A stretch of 6,148 nt of DNA from Planctomicrobium sp. (GCA_018659505.1 JABJMI010000105.1:1-6148); one strand, 5' to 3'; shown: positions 1 to 6,055, counted from the stretch's first letter. Numbers and translations are program-made. The notes: generated by a model not told the origin, from the letters alone.

Positions 1-1
1 C

Positions 2-1021
2 GTCGATCCAATTACGTACCAGCTGTTACTTAACGGGCCACAAGAGGAATTGTCTGAGAAGCTAGAGGATCAGCACTATGCAGAACTTCGTGCTGTGATT
101 GCAGGGCAAGAAGGGAACCCGGCAAAACTGCTTGAACTTTCAGAATCTCAACAAGAAAACCCAAAGAAGTTTCTGCTCCTTAAAATGGCTGCTGGACAAT
201 TCGCAAAAAATGGTGACGCAAATGCAGCGGTCTCCACAATACTTGTCGCTGCAAACTTGTATCGAATTGATCATATTAAAGAGCAGACAAATCTTCTCAC
301 ATTATGTCTAAAAAGCACATCAGACAGAGCCAAAATCAAAGATGTAGCGAGGCTATCGCTCGATTATTATGAAGCTGCTGTGGAACGGTATCAATACGGT
401 CTTGCCTGGAAACTGATTCAGATAGCGGAGCAGGCTTCACAATTGTCAGGTAATCGGCATTATCAAAAACTGGCGAAAGAGAATAGACATTCACTGCAAC
501 CAATACACGTAAGCTGGCAACGAGTTTCCGATTCGTTAGCAGCGTGGCGACAGAAGCCCGACGATCCCAAACTAAATACAATTGTCGGAAAGTTTCTGGC
601 GTTTGTTGCAAACGATTGGTCGATTGCTTTACCCACATTAGCTATGGGCAACGATGACGAACTGAAGGAGCTTGCCAACCTGACATTGGAACCTTCGGAA
701 TCTGCAATAACTCGAATTCGCATTGCAGATCGCTGGACAACCTATGCTGAGAAGCTGGAAGGTATCGAAAAAGTGAACGTGCAACGGCAGGTTCAGAAAT
801 GGTATCGCGAAGTTCAGGATGACTTGAATGATCTAAACGGTTCAGATGAGGATCGTGCACGAAATATTTTACGAGAGAACTACAGCACTCAACCAGCAGA
901 ATTGAGTTTTGAACTCAAGGTCGACGGGCGCGGTGTCCTCTCAGTTTTTTCTGACCGCATGGAATGGGAAACCCAAGCCGGTCGAGAGATCAGTCAAATC
1001 CAAGTGAATGATCAGATCTAG
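2..1021 (+). CDS. Large planctomycete-type repeat/domain protein, 3' part only, ending at an in-frame amber codon
   Basis: The reading frame is open to the left edge, so the gene starts outside the window. The first usable start codon here, TTG at 50, is internal and has no reason to be the true start. From position 2 the frame gives 339 residues before TAG at 1019-1021. The first two thirds are helical and TPR-like, rich in Ala, Leu, Glu and Gln (for example YEAAVERYQYGLAWKLIQIA). Around residues 196-290 is a segment with NDWSIALPTLAMG, a short D-R-W-x-x-Y-A-E stretch near 243-248 and a W-Y pair at 267-268. From memory this matches a module found in many planctomycete proteins (consensus like GDW..GLPLLA.G, GD.WWD.AE, YWY..AL). 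From about residue 299 a beta-rich C-terminal domain begins (LKVDGRGVLSVFSDRMEWE) and is cut by the stop. No catalytic motif is visible, so function is unknown. The family link is recall, not a search result. Confidence 0.8.
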   Translation, partial: VDPITYQLLLNGPQEELSEKLEDQHYAELRAVIAGQEGNPAKLLELSESQQENPKKFLLLKMAAGQFAKNGDANAAVSTILVAANLYRIDHIKEQTNLLTLCLKSTSDRAKIKDVARLSLDYYEAAVERYQYGLAWKLIQIAEQASQLSGNRHYQKLAKENRHSLQPIHVSWQRVSDSLAAWRQKPDDPKLNTIVGKFLAFVANDWSIALPTLAMGNDDELKELANLTLEPSESAITRIRIADRWTTYAEKLEGIEKVNVQRQVQKWYREVQDDLNDLNGSDEDRARNILRENYSTQPAELSFELKVDGRGVLSVFSDRMEWETQAGREISQIQVNDQI

Positions 1022-1231
1022 AATCCCATCAATGGAATTCTTACAAACCGAGGTTCTACTCGCTTCATGCCGAATCATGTCGATTTACGTAGTGCCGAAA
1101 TGGAAGTCTCTCGTAAGAAAGGCATTATTAAAATTGTTGATGCCGACGAAGATCGTGTTGATATTCGTATTAGTGATATTCCACGCGGAGAAAACACGTA
1201 CAAGTTCGATGTTAGGTTCGGCACGGATTAA
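1022..1231 (+). pseudogene. In-frame continuation of the preceding gene beyond the amber codon
   Basis: Directly after TAG at 1019-1021, the same frame runs 69 sense codons to TAA at 1229-1231. The residues read like the missing half of the C-terminal domain: N-P, then L-T-N-R-G-S-T-R-F-M-P, then V-D-L, and finally a Y-K-F-D-V-R-F ending. In the planctomycete domain I recall, the pattern is N-G-x-x-W-D-P, then L-x-N-x-G-x-T-R-F-L-P, then V-D-F, ending Y-x-I-x-I-x-F. The stop therefore sits where a tryptophan is expected, and one base change (TGG to TAG) would explain it. The tail has no ribosome site of its own. It is either dead sequence after a nonsense mutation, expressed by readthrough, or intact if the TAG is a base-calling error. 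Confidence 0.6.
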
Positions 1232-1320
1232 GCAGGTAGATTCCGCTGTGCCTAGCGAGTGTAGGAATTCATTTTGAAGTTCATCCTAAAGTGAACATTG
1301 CTTTGGGATTGAAAGGCATC

Positions 1321-1626
1321 CTACTTCTTTCTTGCATCTTCCGCTGCAATCTGACGAGTCACTTCAACGCGATCACGGTGTTGAAGTTCACCTCGGATCA
1401 GAAGCACTATCATGCCTATGAAGATGAGACCAGGGAAAGCAACGCCCGCCCAAAACACGAGTGGTCTCTCATTTGCCTTGATGAGGACTCCATCTGGTTC
1501 GCCTAAAGTGAATTGACCATCTATGAGAATGTTCACAATGAGAACAACAGCGATGGCAGCGATCCAGACGTACCCTATCCATTCATACCCTCTCTTAGGT
1601 TCGATTGGATTTTTTTGTTTTCCCAT
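1321..1626 (-). CDS. Small two-helix inner-membrane protein of unknown function
   Basis: I do not recognise this 101-residue protein. It has a short basic N-terminus (MGKQKNPIEPKRGYEW), a first hydrophobic helix at about residues 17-35 and a roughly 20-residue loop with acidic and polar residues. A second helix spans about 57-77, followed by a charged, amphipathic C-terminal tail (RGELQHRDRVEVTRQIAAEDARKK). Positive charge at both ends suggests N- and C-termini in the cytoplasm with the loop outside. I chose ATG at 1624-1626. The frame can extend to a TTG at 1639-1641, adding five residues, but nothing like a Shine-Dalgarno lies before that TTG, while a weak GAG-rich stretch precedes the ATG. 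It lies downstream of the ompH terminator, so it probably has its own promoter. A weak candidate (TTGTGT, 17 bases, TAAGAT on the minus strand) overlaps that terminator's T-run. It converges on the first gene with only 89 bases between their ends. Confidence 0.7.
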   Translation of the reverse strand: MGKQKNPIEPKRGYEWIGYVWIAAIAVVLIVNILIDGQFTLGEPDGVLIKANERPLVFWAGVAFPGLIFIGMIVLLIRGELQHRDRVEVTRQIAAEDARKK

Positions 1627-1697
1627 GCTCGTCTCAAGCAAAATGACAGTTTATTGAGTCAGAATCTTCTATCTTAATCTCTTATCAGTTTTAACAC

Positions 1698-1731
1698 AAA
1701 AAAACTGGCAAGTTCATGACGAACCTGCCAG
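1698..1731 (-). terminator. Rho-independent terminator of the ompH gene
   Basis: Read on the minus strand, arms CTGGCAGGTTC and GAACTTGCCAG pair over 11 positions with one G-U wobble around a 5-base loop. Seven T residues follow at once (positions 1704 to 1698). On the plus strand the same stem has an A-C mismatch, so it is better suited to minus-strand transcripts. It lies 57 bases past the ompH stop codon and just upstream of the small membrane protein gene. Confidence 0.88.
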
Positions 1732-1759
1732 CTTTTAGAATTTAATGAATCAGATTGAA

Positions 1760-1776
1760 GGCAGGGAAGCCCTGCC
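1760..1776 (-). other. Perfect GC-rich hairpin just after the ompH stop codon
   Basis: GGCAGGG (1760-1766) and CCCTGCC (1770-1776) form a perfect 7-bp stem with a 3-base loop, 11 bases beyond the ompH stop. It has no T-run, so it is not a terminator by itself. It may protect the mRNA 3' end or act together with the true terminator at 1698-1731. Confidence 0.5.
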
Positions 1777-1787
1777 CCACTCGCTGA

Positions 1788-2414
1788 TTATTGAGCACTC
1801 GCTGTTTTGCTGTACTCGTTGTTGAGGTAGTTCAAGATTGGATCGGTCAGATCGTCTTGTGGACGATGCCAGACGACTTGACGATTCATGCCTTGGATGA
1901 TTTTCTGAGGATCACCAGCGGCTTCGAGTTCTTCACGATTGAATCGCATGATCAATGTGTACTCGTAGTGCTTAGCGTACATTGAAACTGCACTTTGAAC
2001 TTCGACATAGATCTTTTTGTAAACTTCTGCTTGTTTGCGAACGATGTCACGACGTTCCACTTGTTGGAATGTCTGAAGTTTTGTTTGCAATCCGATAAGA
2101 GTTGCTTCTTTGGCGTTGTAGTCGGCACTGCCAGGAGTCAAGCCTTGCATTTGTCCCTGAACATTTTTCATTTCAGTAACCATTGCCTGAGCTTTGGCTT
2201 CTGCTTGTTCAGCTGCACCTTGCAAGCCTTGAGTTTCTGCTTTGAACTTTTCGTAGTTCTTGAAAATGTGTGCCATGTCAATCAGACCAACTTGATGAGC
2301 AGACGCTGCTGTTGTCGCTGCTGGCTGTTGTGCTGACGCTGTGTTGACTGCAAAAAGCAATCCAGCGGTAGCTACAAATGCGGTCATCCACAGGTTAGTT
2401 TTCTTCACGGTCAC
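1788..2414 (-). CDS. OmpH/Skp-family periplasmic chaperone
   Basis: Skp/OmpH proteins are small periplasmic trimers that hold unfolded outer-membrane proteins with long coiled-coil arms. This 208-residue protein has a clear signal peptide: basic start (MTVKKTNLW), hydrophobic core (about residues 10-24) and an A-S-A cleavage site before Q29. The first strand, VGLIDMAHIF at 42-51, is the family's usual opening (consensus like IGVVDMQKVF). Residues about 55-140 are heptad-like and rich in Gln, Glu, Ala and Lys, as expected for the tentacle helices. The C-terminal part (YEYTLIMRFNRE, then NRQVVWHRPQDDLTDPIL and LNNEY) closes the body domain. It is a little longer than E. coli Skp. The start is GTG at 2412-2414, preceded by AAAGGAG only four bases away. 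A second in-frame GTG at 2406-2408 has ten bases of spacing, so either could be used. It stands alone, without bamA or lpxD beside it. Confidence 0.88.
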   Translation of the reverse strand: MTVKKTNLWMTAFVATAGLLFAVNTASAQQPAATTAASAHQVGLIDMAHIFKNYEKFKAETQGLQGAAEQAEAKAQAMVTEMKNVQGQMQGLTPGSADYNAKEATLIGLQTKLQTFQQVERRDIVRKQAEVYKKIYVEVQSAVSMYAKHYEYTLIMRFNREELEAAGDPQKIIQGMNRQVVWHRPQDDLTDPILNYLNNEYSKTASAQ

Positions 2415-2633
2415 TGCACTCCTTTGCGGTTCCGTTTGGCATGAGGGTGTTGATCAACGAACAGGTTGGACCACCAGCCAAATCTCGAATCTTATTGGGT
2501 TGAGGGGTTTGTAGGGCAAACTTGCCCCGATGGGGACCGGAATTTCGCAGAAGCTGCCAATCAGGTCAACGTGAATTACAAGCCGAATTCCGAATGTTTA
2601 TTTGCTCTTGTAAAATCGGCAAAAAACGACGTT
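2415..2633. other. Intergenic leader of ompH with competing short stems
   Basis: This gap between the FAH-family stop and the ompH start holds no credible gene. It should contain the ompH promoter on the minus strand, but I see no convincing -35/-10 pair. The clearest structure is at 2507-2535, where GTTTG/CAAAC, GGGCAA/TTGCCC and CCCC/GGGG stems overlap and exclude one another. A weak AAAC/GTTT stem with a short T-run on the minus strand (near 2614-2628) could end the FAH transcript, but it is too short to call. Confidence 0.4.
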
Positions 2634-3560
2634 TCACCTAGCAATAGGATTCACCAAGCACCCTATTCCCCCTATCGTCGCTGCAACGGTGTCCCCAACC
2701 CGCAAGAATTTCCCTTTCGCCTTCCCAACCCCCGATGGAGTCCCCGTGGAAATGATGTCTCCCGGCTCTAAAGTGACGTAGCTGGAGATGAATTCTATGA
2801 TCGCCGCGACTGGGAAAACCATCTCTGCTGTTGAAGAGTCCTGCTCGATCTCACCATTTAATGTCAGCTGCAACTTCAAGTTTTGGGGATCAACAACTTC
2901 CGAGGCTGAAAGGATACATGGTCCCATCGGACAAAACGTGTCGTGCCATTTTCCGTGCAGCCAATCGAAGAAAACATCCTTCGGACGCTCCGCTCGGTAT
3001 GGATTCGGATGAAACGCCCGATCAGAGATATCGTTCACTACGGTATAGCCAGCGACATATTCGAGTGCGTCTGCTTCGCTGACTTTCGAACAGCGTTTGC
3101 CAATGACGACACCGAGTTCGAGTTCCCAATCAATTTGGTCGGGTGAACAAGCAGGAATTTTGATCGGATCGCCTGGATTAGTGAGAGTTGTTGAAGGTGG
3201 TTTCATGAAGACATAAGGAAAGGTTTTTTCTCGTTCTTCGGATTTACCTCCCCCCTCTTCGATGTGCTTGGCGTAGTTGCCCGCGAGGAGCAGTAGTTTC
3301 GAAGGATTCGGAATTGGAACAAGCAGCTTTAGAGCGGAATGTGCAATTCCTAAGTCGCTAACAATCTCGGGACTCAGTTTGCTTTCAAGTTCTTCAGCGA
3401 ATGAAAAATGCTCACCACCGGGTAGTAAATCGAGCAGCGAAGAGATCTTCGGAGATTCCACTCCCGCATTCGATGCAACGACTTGAATCGGGATGACAGC
3501 ATCATCGGTATAGAATCCGAAGTCGATTTTTGACTTGTATTGAAAACGACAAACTCGCAT
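2634..3560 (-). CDS. Fumarylacetoacetate hydrolase (FAH)-family enzyme
   Basis: This 308-residue protein belongs to the metal-dependent FAA hydrolase family, which cleaves, decarboxylates or hydrates beta-keto or enol acids such as fumarylpyruvate, acylpyruvates and 2-keto-4-pentenoate-type products of aromatic catabolism. The order of motifs is typical: an N-terminal cap region (about 1-85), NYAKH at 95-99, FMKPPST at 118-124, and DWELELGVVIGK at 144-155. The last carries the metal ligands E146 and E148, with the third ligand D177 in VVNDISDR (174-181). Then come FCPMGP at 209-214, GDIISTGTPSGVG at 267-279 and a closing GDTVAATIGGIG at 289-300. All three metal ligands are present, so the enzyme is probably active. 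The substrate cannot be read from the sequence and no catabolic neighbours help. The ATG at 3558-3560 has only a weak upstream GAAAG. The same-strand Nudix gene ends 80 bases upstream, separated by a strong hairpin. Confidence 0.9.
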   Translation of the reverse strand: MRVCRFQYKSKIDFGFYTDDAVIPIQVVASNAGVESPKISSLLDLLPGGEHFSFAEELESKLSPEIVSDLGIAHSALKLLVPIPNPSKLLLLAGNYAKHIEEGGGKSEEREKTFPYVFMKPPSTTLTNPGDPIKIPACSPDQIDWELELGVVIGKRCSKVSEADALEYVAGYTVVNDISDRAFHPNPYRAERPKDVFFDWLHGKWHDTFCPMGPCILSASEVVDPQNLKLQLTLNGEIEQDSSTAEMVFPVAAIIEFISSYVTLEPGDIISTGTPSGVGKAKGKFLRVGDTVAATIGGIGCLVNPIAR

Positions 3561-3581
3561 GGGATTACTTTCAATGGTTTA

Positions 3582-3599
3582 ATAATAGACGCAATGCGT
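3582..3599 (-). promoter_or_regulatory. Possible -10 box and adjacent palindrome upstream of the FAH-family gene
   Basis: On the minus strand TATTAT (3587 to 3582) matches the -10 consensus at five of six positions and lies about 20 bases before the FAH start codon. Right next to it is the palindrome ACGCA-A-TGCGT (3589-3599), which could bind a regulator. No -35 box is visible at normal spacing, because that position falls within the 3604-3624 hairpin. This is a weak call. Confidence 0.25.
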
Positions 3600-3603
3600 A
3601 TTT

Positions 3604-3624
3604 CCCCCGGTCGGTGACCGGGGG
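3604..3624. repeat. Perfect GC-rich palindrome, likely a dispersed REP-like element or gene-end hairpin
   Basis: CCCCCGGTC (3604-3612) and GACCGGGGG (3616-3624) form a perfect 9-bp stem with loop GGT, 16 bases past the Nudix stop codon. Only AAA, not a T-run, follows on the plus-strand-reversed side, so it is not a standard intrinsic terminator for the minus-strand Nudix gene. Similar CCCCGGTC/GACCGGGG palindromes recur between genes in planctomycete genomes as far as I recall. A second copy does not occur in this window. Confidence 0.5.
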
Positions 3625-3640
3625 CTAAGTGGGCTTGAAC

Positions 3641-4069
3641 TTATGTTGATGCGAAATGTTGTTCGGCTTGCTTTAAAAGCGGATCTATCGTTTTTTCTTG
3701 AATCGTATGTGGCGGATTCCAATCGAACCATTCGAAGCCTTGATGTTCAGTGATCACAATCTCTTTGGGAGATTTCAGCTTCGCCAGAAAAATGACGACT
3801 TTTTTCAACTTCTTCTTCCCCTTGGTTCGTTTGTACTGCACATGATATTGCAAGGAAAATCGAAACGTCGAGTCGATCTCGATTTCAGATTTTTCGATCC
3901 CCGTTTCTTCAACGAGTTCTCGCAATGCACATTCGAGATCGGTCTCATTTCCGTCAACATGCCCCTTCGGTAAATCCCAGCGGTCGTGATGTTTCATCAG
4001 TAGGAAGGAATCAATAGGTTCACCCTGAACAATTAAGAAGCCACATGCAGTGAGTTCGGGCTTGGGCAT
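3641..4069 (-). CDS. Nudix hydrolase, probable bis(5'-nucleosyl)-tetraphosphatase (Ap4A hydrolase type)
   Basis: Nudix enzymes cleave nucleoside diphosphates linked to another group. The complete Nudix box G-x5-E-x7-R-E-U-x-E-E-x-G-U is present, counted from the upstream TTG at residues 39-61: G39, E45, R53-E54, E57-E58, G60. All Mg2+-binding glutamates are kept, so activity is expected. It is preceded by RWDLPKGH, and the whole W-D-L-P-K-G-H-V-D-G-N-E context is the form seen in the small diadenosine-tetraphosphatase group. The protein also has the family length (142 residues from ATG) and the late W-F-D-W segment. I chose ATG at 4067-4069, which has GGAA about nine bases upstream. The frame extends three codons to a TTG at 4076-4078, which has almost no room for a ribosome site. 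The gene is divergent from the threonine aldolase gene and first in the minus-strand run. Exact substrate remains an inference. Confidence 0.9.
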   Translation of the reverse strand: MPKPELTACGFLIVQGEPIDSFLLMKHHDRWDLPKGHVDGNETDLECALRELVEETGIEKSEIEIDSTFRFSLQYHVQYKRTKGKKKLKKVVIFLAKLKSPKEIVITEHQGFEWFDWNPPHTIQEKTIDPLLKQAEQHFAST

Positions 4070-4229
4070 TCTCTTCAATTCCGTTTGGGTTGTGAAAGCG
4101 TGAAACGCTCTCGATTGTGTTGAACCAGCAAGGCTTGAAAAGTATATCGAATCGTTATCACGAACAAACTATCATACACTTTTGAATGTGAACATTGACC
4201 GCAGCTTTTAACGAAATTCTTTCAGTAGA

Positions 4230-4251
4230 CAGCATATAATGAAGTATGCTG
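4230..4251 (+). promoter_or_regulatory. TATAAT -10 box inside an inverted repeat, upstream of threonine aldolase
   Basis: TATAAT at 4235-4240 is a perfect -10 match, 83 bases before the aldolase ATG. It lies within an inverted repeat with 7-base arms, CAGCATA (4230-4236) and TATGCTG (4245-4251), separated by 8 bases. A repressor binding this dyad would block the promoter. No matching -35 is present at 16-18 bases; TTGACC at 4195-4200 is too far away (34 bases). A second small dyad, GCGAT-AA-ATCGC, follows at 4256-4267. Confidence 0.4.
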
Positions 4252-4288
4252 CGAAGCGATAAATCGCGAATTTCCAACTCTTCCACTT

Positions 4289-4315
4289 GCCCCTCGATCC
4301 CTAGCCCCTCAATCC
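4289..4315 (+). repeat. Pyrimidine-rich tandem near-repeat in the aldolase leader
   Basis: GCCCCTCGATCC (4289-4300) and GCCCCTCAATCC (4304-4315) differ at one base and repeat with a 15-base period, ending seven bases before the aldolase ATG. They occupy the place where a ribosome site would normally be. They may be chance, or a binding site for a protein or RNA. Confidence 0.45.
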
Positions 4316-4322
4316 ATTTCCT

Positions 4323-5354
4323 ATGTCTATTGAACTTCGTAGCGACACTTTCACCAAACCCAGTCTCGCAATGCGAGAAGCAATGGCGAACGCCGAGGTT
4401 GGTGACGACATGGTCGGGGAAGATCCGACTGTGAATCGTTTGGAGAGTGAAGTCGCTGCCCTGCTGGGCAAAGAGGCCGCTGTCTATACTTGCTCAGCGA
4501 CTCAGGCGAATCAAATGTCTGTCTGGGCACACTGCGAACGTGGAGACGAACTGCTCATTGAAACAACTGGTCACATTGCCAATTACGAAAGTGGCACACC
4601 TGCGATCCTCAGCGGTGTTTCTGTTCGCAGAATCGATGGCGATTTTGGTCGGCTAGATGTGCAACATCTCGAAGGACAAATCCGCCGCGACGATGATCAT
4701 TACCCGCCAACCACCCTGCTCTGCCTGGAAAATTCAACCAACATCGCTGGCGGTCGTACCTATTCGTTGGAGCATCTTGAACGGGTCTGCAATTGGGCGC
4801 ACGATAACAAATTGAGCGCTCACCTCGATGGAGCAAGACTCTTCAACGCTTGTATTGCTCGTGGCTACTCGCCTGCCGATGTCGCACAGCATTTCGACAC
4901 AATATCAACTTGCTTCTCGAAAGGACTCGGCTGCCCCATGGGAGCGATTCTTGTCGGATCGAAAGCACTCATCAAACGGGCCCGACGCGCCCGCAAAGTG
5001 ATGGGTGGTGCATTACGTCAAGCGGGCATCGTTGCAGCTTCAGCGATCTATGCCTTGGAGCATAATGTTCAACGCTTAACTGAAGACCATGAGAACGCAA
5101 AACGACTGGCGGAAGGCTTGGCAGAGATTCCCAATGTCAACATCGCTCTCGAAGCCGTCGAAACTAACCTCGTCTATTTCGAAATCGACCCCGCATGGGG
5201 AACCGCCAGCGACCTCGAAAGAATCGCAGCCGAAAACGGAATCAACCTCTTCTCCGTCGGCGGCGCTCAGCGACTAAGAGCCTGCACACACTTGGGTGTT
5301 ACCACGGAAGAAATTGGTGAAGCGATAACCATCTTTCAAAACATTCTTACCTGA
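4323..5354 (+). CDS. ltaE: Low-specificity L-threonine aldolase (PLP-dependent)
   Basis: Threonine aldolase splits L-threonine or L-allo-threonine into glycine and acetaldehyde, using pyridoxal phosphate in the cytoplasm. At 343 residues the length is normal for the family. It opens with the hallmark IELRSDTFTKPS (3-14), followed by EVGDDMVGEDPTVN (25-38) and GKEAAVYTCSATQANQ (49-64). H84 sits where the ring-stacking histidine is expected. HLDGAR at 167-172 supplies D169, which pairs with the cofactor ring nitrogen. K200 in TCFSKGLGCPMG (196-207) is the Schiff-base lysine. RARKVMGGALRQAG follows, and the C-terminal domain ends with LRACTHLGVT. All key residues are present. The ATG at 4323 is the only reasonable start, since an in-frame TAG lies 19-21 bases upstream, yet no Shine-Dalgarno is visible. 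The symbol rests on family resemblance. Some relatives act on phenylserine or other beta-hydroxy amino acids. Confidence 0.93.
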   Translation: MSIELRSDTFTKPSLAMREAMANAEVGDDMVGEDPTVNRLESEVAALLGKEAAVYTCSATQANQMSVWAHCERGDELLIETTGHIANYESGTPAILSGVSVRRIDGDFGRLDVQHLEGQIRRDDDHYPPTTLLCLENSTNIAGGRTYSLEHLERVCNWAHDNKLSAHLDGARLFNACIARGYSPADVAQHFDTISTCFSKGLGCPMGAILVGSKALIKRARRARKVMGGALRQAGIVAASAIYALEHNVQRLTEDHENAKRLAEGLAEIPNVNIALEAVETNLVYFEIDPAWGTASDLERIAAENGINLFSVGGAQRLRACTHLGVTTEEIGEAITIFQNILT

Positions 5355-5381
5355 GTTGAGAAATATATGCCCGGTACGGTT

Positions 5382-5567
5382 TTAAGGGTCATTGTAAAGA
5401 ATTTTGAGAGCGAATTCTTCGATTCTCTCTCGTTCACTCCGTGTAGTATCTGGCATTAAGGCGAACCCAAAGGACTTCGAACTCGCCCTGATGAGAAATT
5501 CGAAACAAGCGAATTTGCCATGACGCCAGATGCTGCCTTTCGTGACTTTTTGATCTTCCCATGCCAT
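5382..5567 (-). CDS. Doubtful 61-codon small hypothetical protein
   Basis: This frame sits in the 257-base gap after the aldolase gene and converges with it. It starts with ATG at 5565-5567 and encodes MAWEDQKVTKGSIWRHGK, then an aromatic-rich middle (FACFEFLIRASSKSFGFALM) and a charged helix (RSERERIEEFALKIL). The residue mix looks protein-like, with a beta-strand then helix pattern. However, I recognise no family, no Shine-Dalgarno is seen upstream, and the frame is short enough to arise by chance. An imperfect hairpin (GAGAG-C-GAAT with ATTC-T-CTCTC, 5406-5431) lies within it. Treat it as an unproven small gene. It could also be a remnant of a longer one. Confidence 0.3.
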   Translation of the reverse strand: MAWEDQKVTKGSIWRHGKFACFEFLIRASSKSFGFALMPDTTRSERERIEEFALKILYNDP

Positions 5568-5611
5568 ACTTGACTTAGATCTAGATCACTCAGGCATGTT
5601 AATGGGCTGGA

Positions 5612-6019
5612 ATGGATATGCAGGATGAGAGCAATACTGAAGGTTCAATAGAGCAAATACCTGATGACGATGCGGTTCAATCATCGAACGCTGCTCTGCT
5701 GAAAGAGTTAGAATCTAGATTACCTCGAATGTCTACTCGCTACTTTGCAGCGACGATGGACAATGCCTTCCTTGTCGTAGCATTCCTCATTGCTGGAGGA
5801 GTATTAGGAGAATGGTTGGGAAGAATCCAAAATGAAACCTTGGCAATCATATTGGGGATCGGCTTGTACACGTTGTCTTTGTTCTACTTCTTGATTCCCG
5901 AGTGGCGGTTCGGTGCAACTCCGGGGAAATACTGGATGGGACTTCAAGTCGTAAAAGTCGACGGAACACCATGTACTTTCAAAAGTGCCTTGATCCGTAC
6001 TCTTTGGAGGCTTATTTGA
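5612..6019 (+). pseudogene. RDD-family membrane protein truncated by an insertion sequence
   Basis: RDD proteins are small three-helix membrane proteins of mostly unknown role, some linked to ion transport. This one has an acidic, soluble N-terminus (1-35), then RYFAATMDNAF at 43-53 with the family arginine (R43) and aspartate (D50) at the first helix. TM1 lies at about 52-70 and TM2 at about 77-95. The conserved FGATPGKYWMGLQVVKVDG follows at 100-118, then SALIRTLWRLI to residue 135. In the family this point leads into the third helix, but here TGA at 6017-6019 stops the protein exactly where insertion-sequence DNA appears to begin. The third helix is missing, so the gene is probably broken. 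The start is ATG at 5612-5614, with another in-frame ATG two codons on. Neither has a clear Shine-Dalgarno. TTGACT at 5570-5575 is a possible -35, without a good -10. Confidence 0.75.
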
Positions 6020-6055
6020 GGTGGCTCTAGTTTCACGGGCGCGCCATTCCTTAAG

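Larger units (their letters stand above)
4070..4322. other. Divergent intergenic region between Nudix and threonine aldolase genes
   Basis: No gene is seen in these 253 bases, which must carry the start signals for both flanking genes. Near the Nudix side, AGCGT (4097-4101) and ACGCT (4105-4109) form a stem. On the minus-strand RNA it extends to 8 bp with one G-U pair, within the likely Nudix leader. The middle (4140-4230) is AT-rich. For the Nudix direction I see only single -10-like boxes (TATGAT, TATACT on the minus strand) without good -35 partners. The aldolase-side elements are listed separately. Confidence 0.5.

Noticed and set aside
50..52. TTG as the start of the first gene
   Set aside because: The frame is open from position 2, no Shine-Dalgarno is suitably placed, and the upstream residues continue the same type of sequence. 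The true start is outside the window.
1008..1277. Separate 89-codon plus-strand gene overlapping the end of the first gene
   Set aside because: It is in another frame from the tail that resembles the domain, has no recognisable features and no ribosome site. It is a shadow frame.
1279..1296. GTTCA/TGAAC hairpin as a terminator between the converging first two genes
   Set aside because: The stem is only 5 bp with an 8-base loop and no T-run on either strand.
1995..2336. 113-codon plus-strand frame opposite ompH
   Set aside because: It is antisense to a clear OmpH gene and is Cys/Phe/Leu-rich, as expected from reversing Gln/Lys/Glu codons.
2466..2771. 101-codon plus-strand frame across the FAH gene end and the ompH leader
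   Set aside because: It overlaps the conserved 3' end of the FAH-family gene on the other strand and has no family features.
4195..4240. TTGACC (4195-4200) with TATAAT (4235-4240) as one sigma-70 promoter
   Set aside because: The spacing is 34 bases, double the usable distance. Only the -10 box was kept.
5371..5383. CCG-GTA-CGG followed by TTTT as the aldolase terminator
   Set aside because: A 3-bp stem is too short to act as an intrinsic terminator.
5578..5587. Palindrome GATCTAGATC upstream of the RDD gene as an operator
   Set aside because: It is a short 10-base palindrome with no second copy here and no clear promoter beside it, and could easily be chance.
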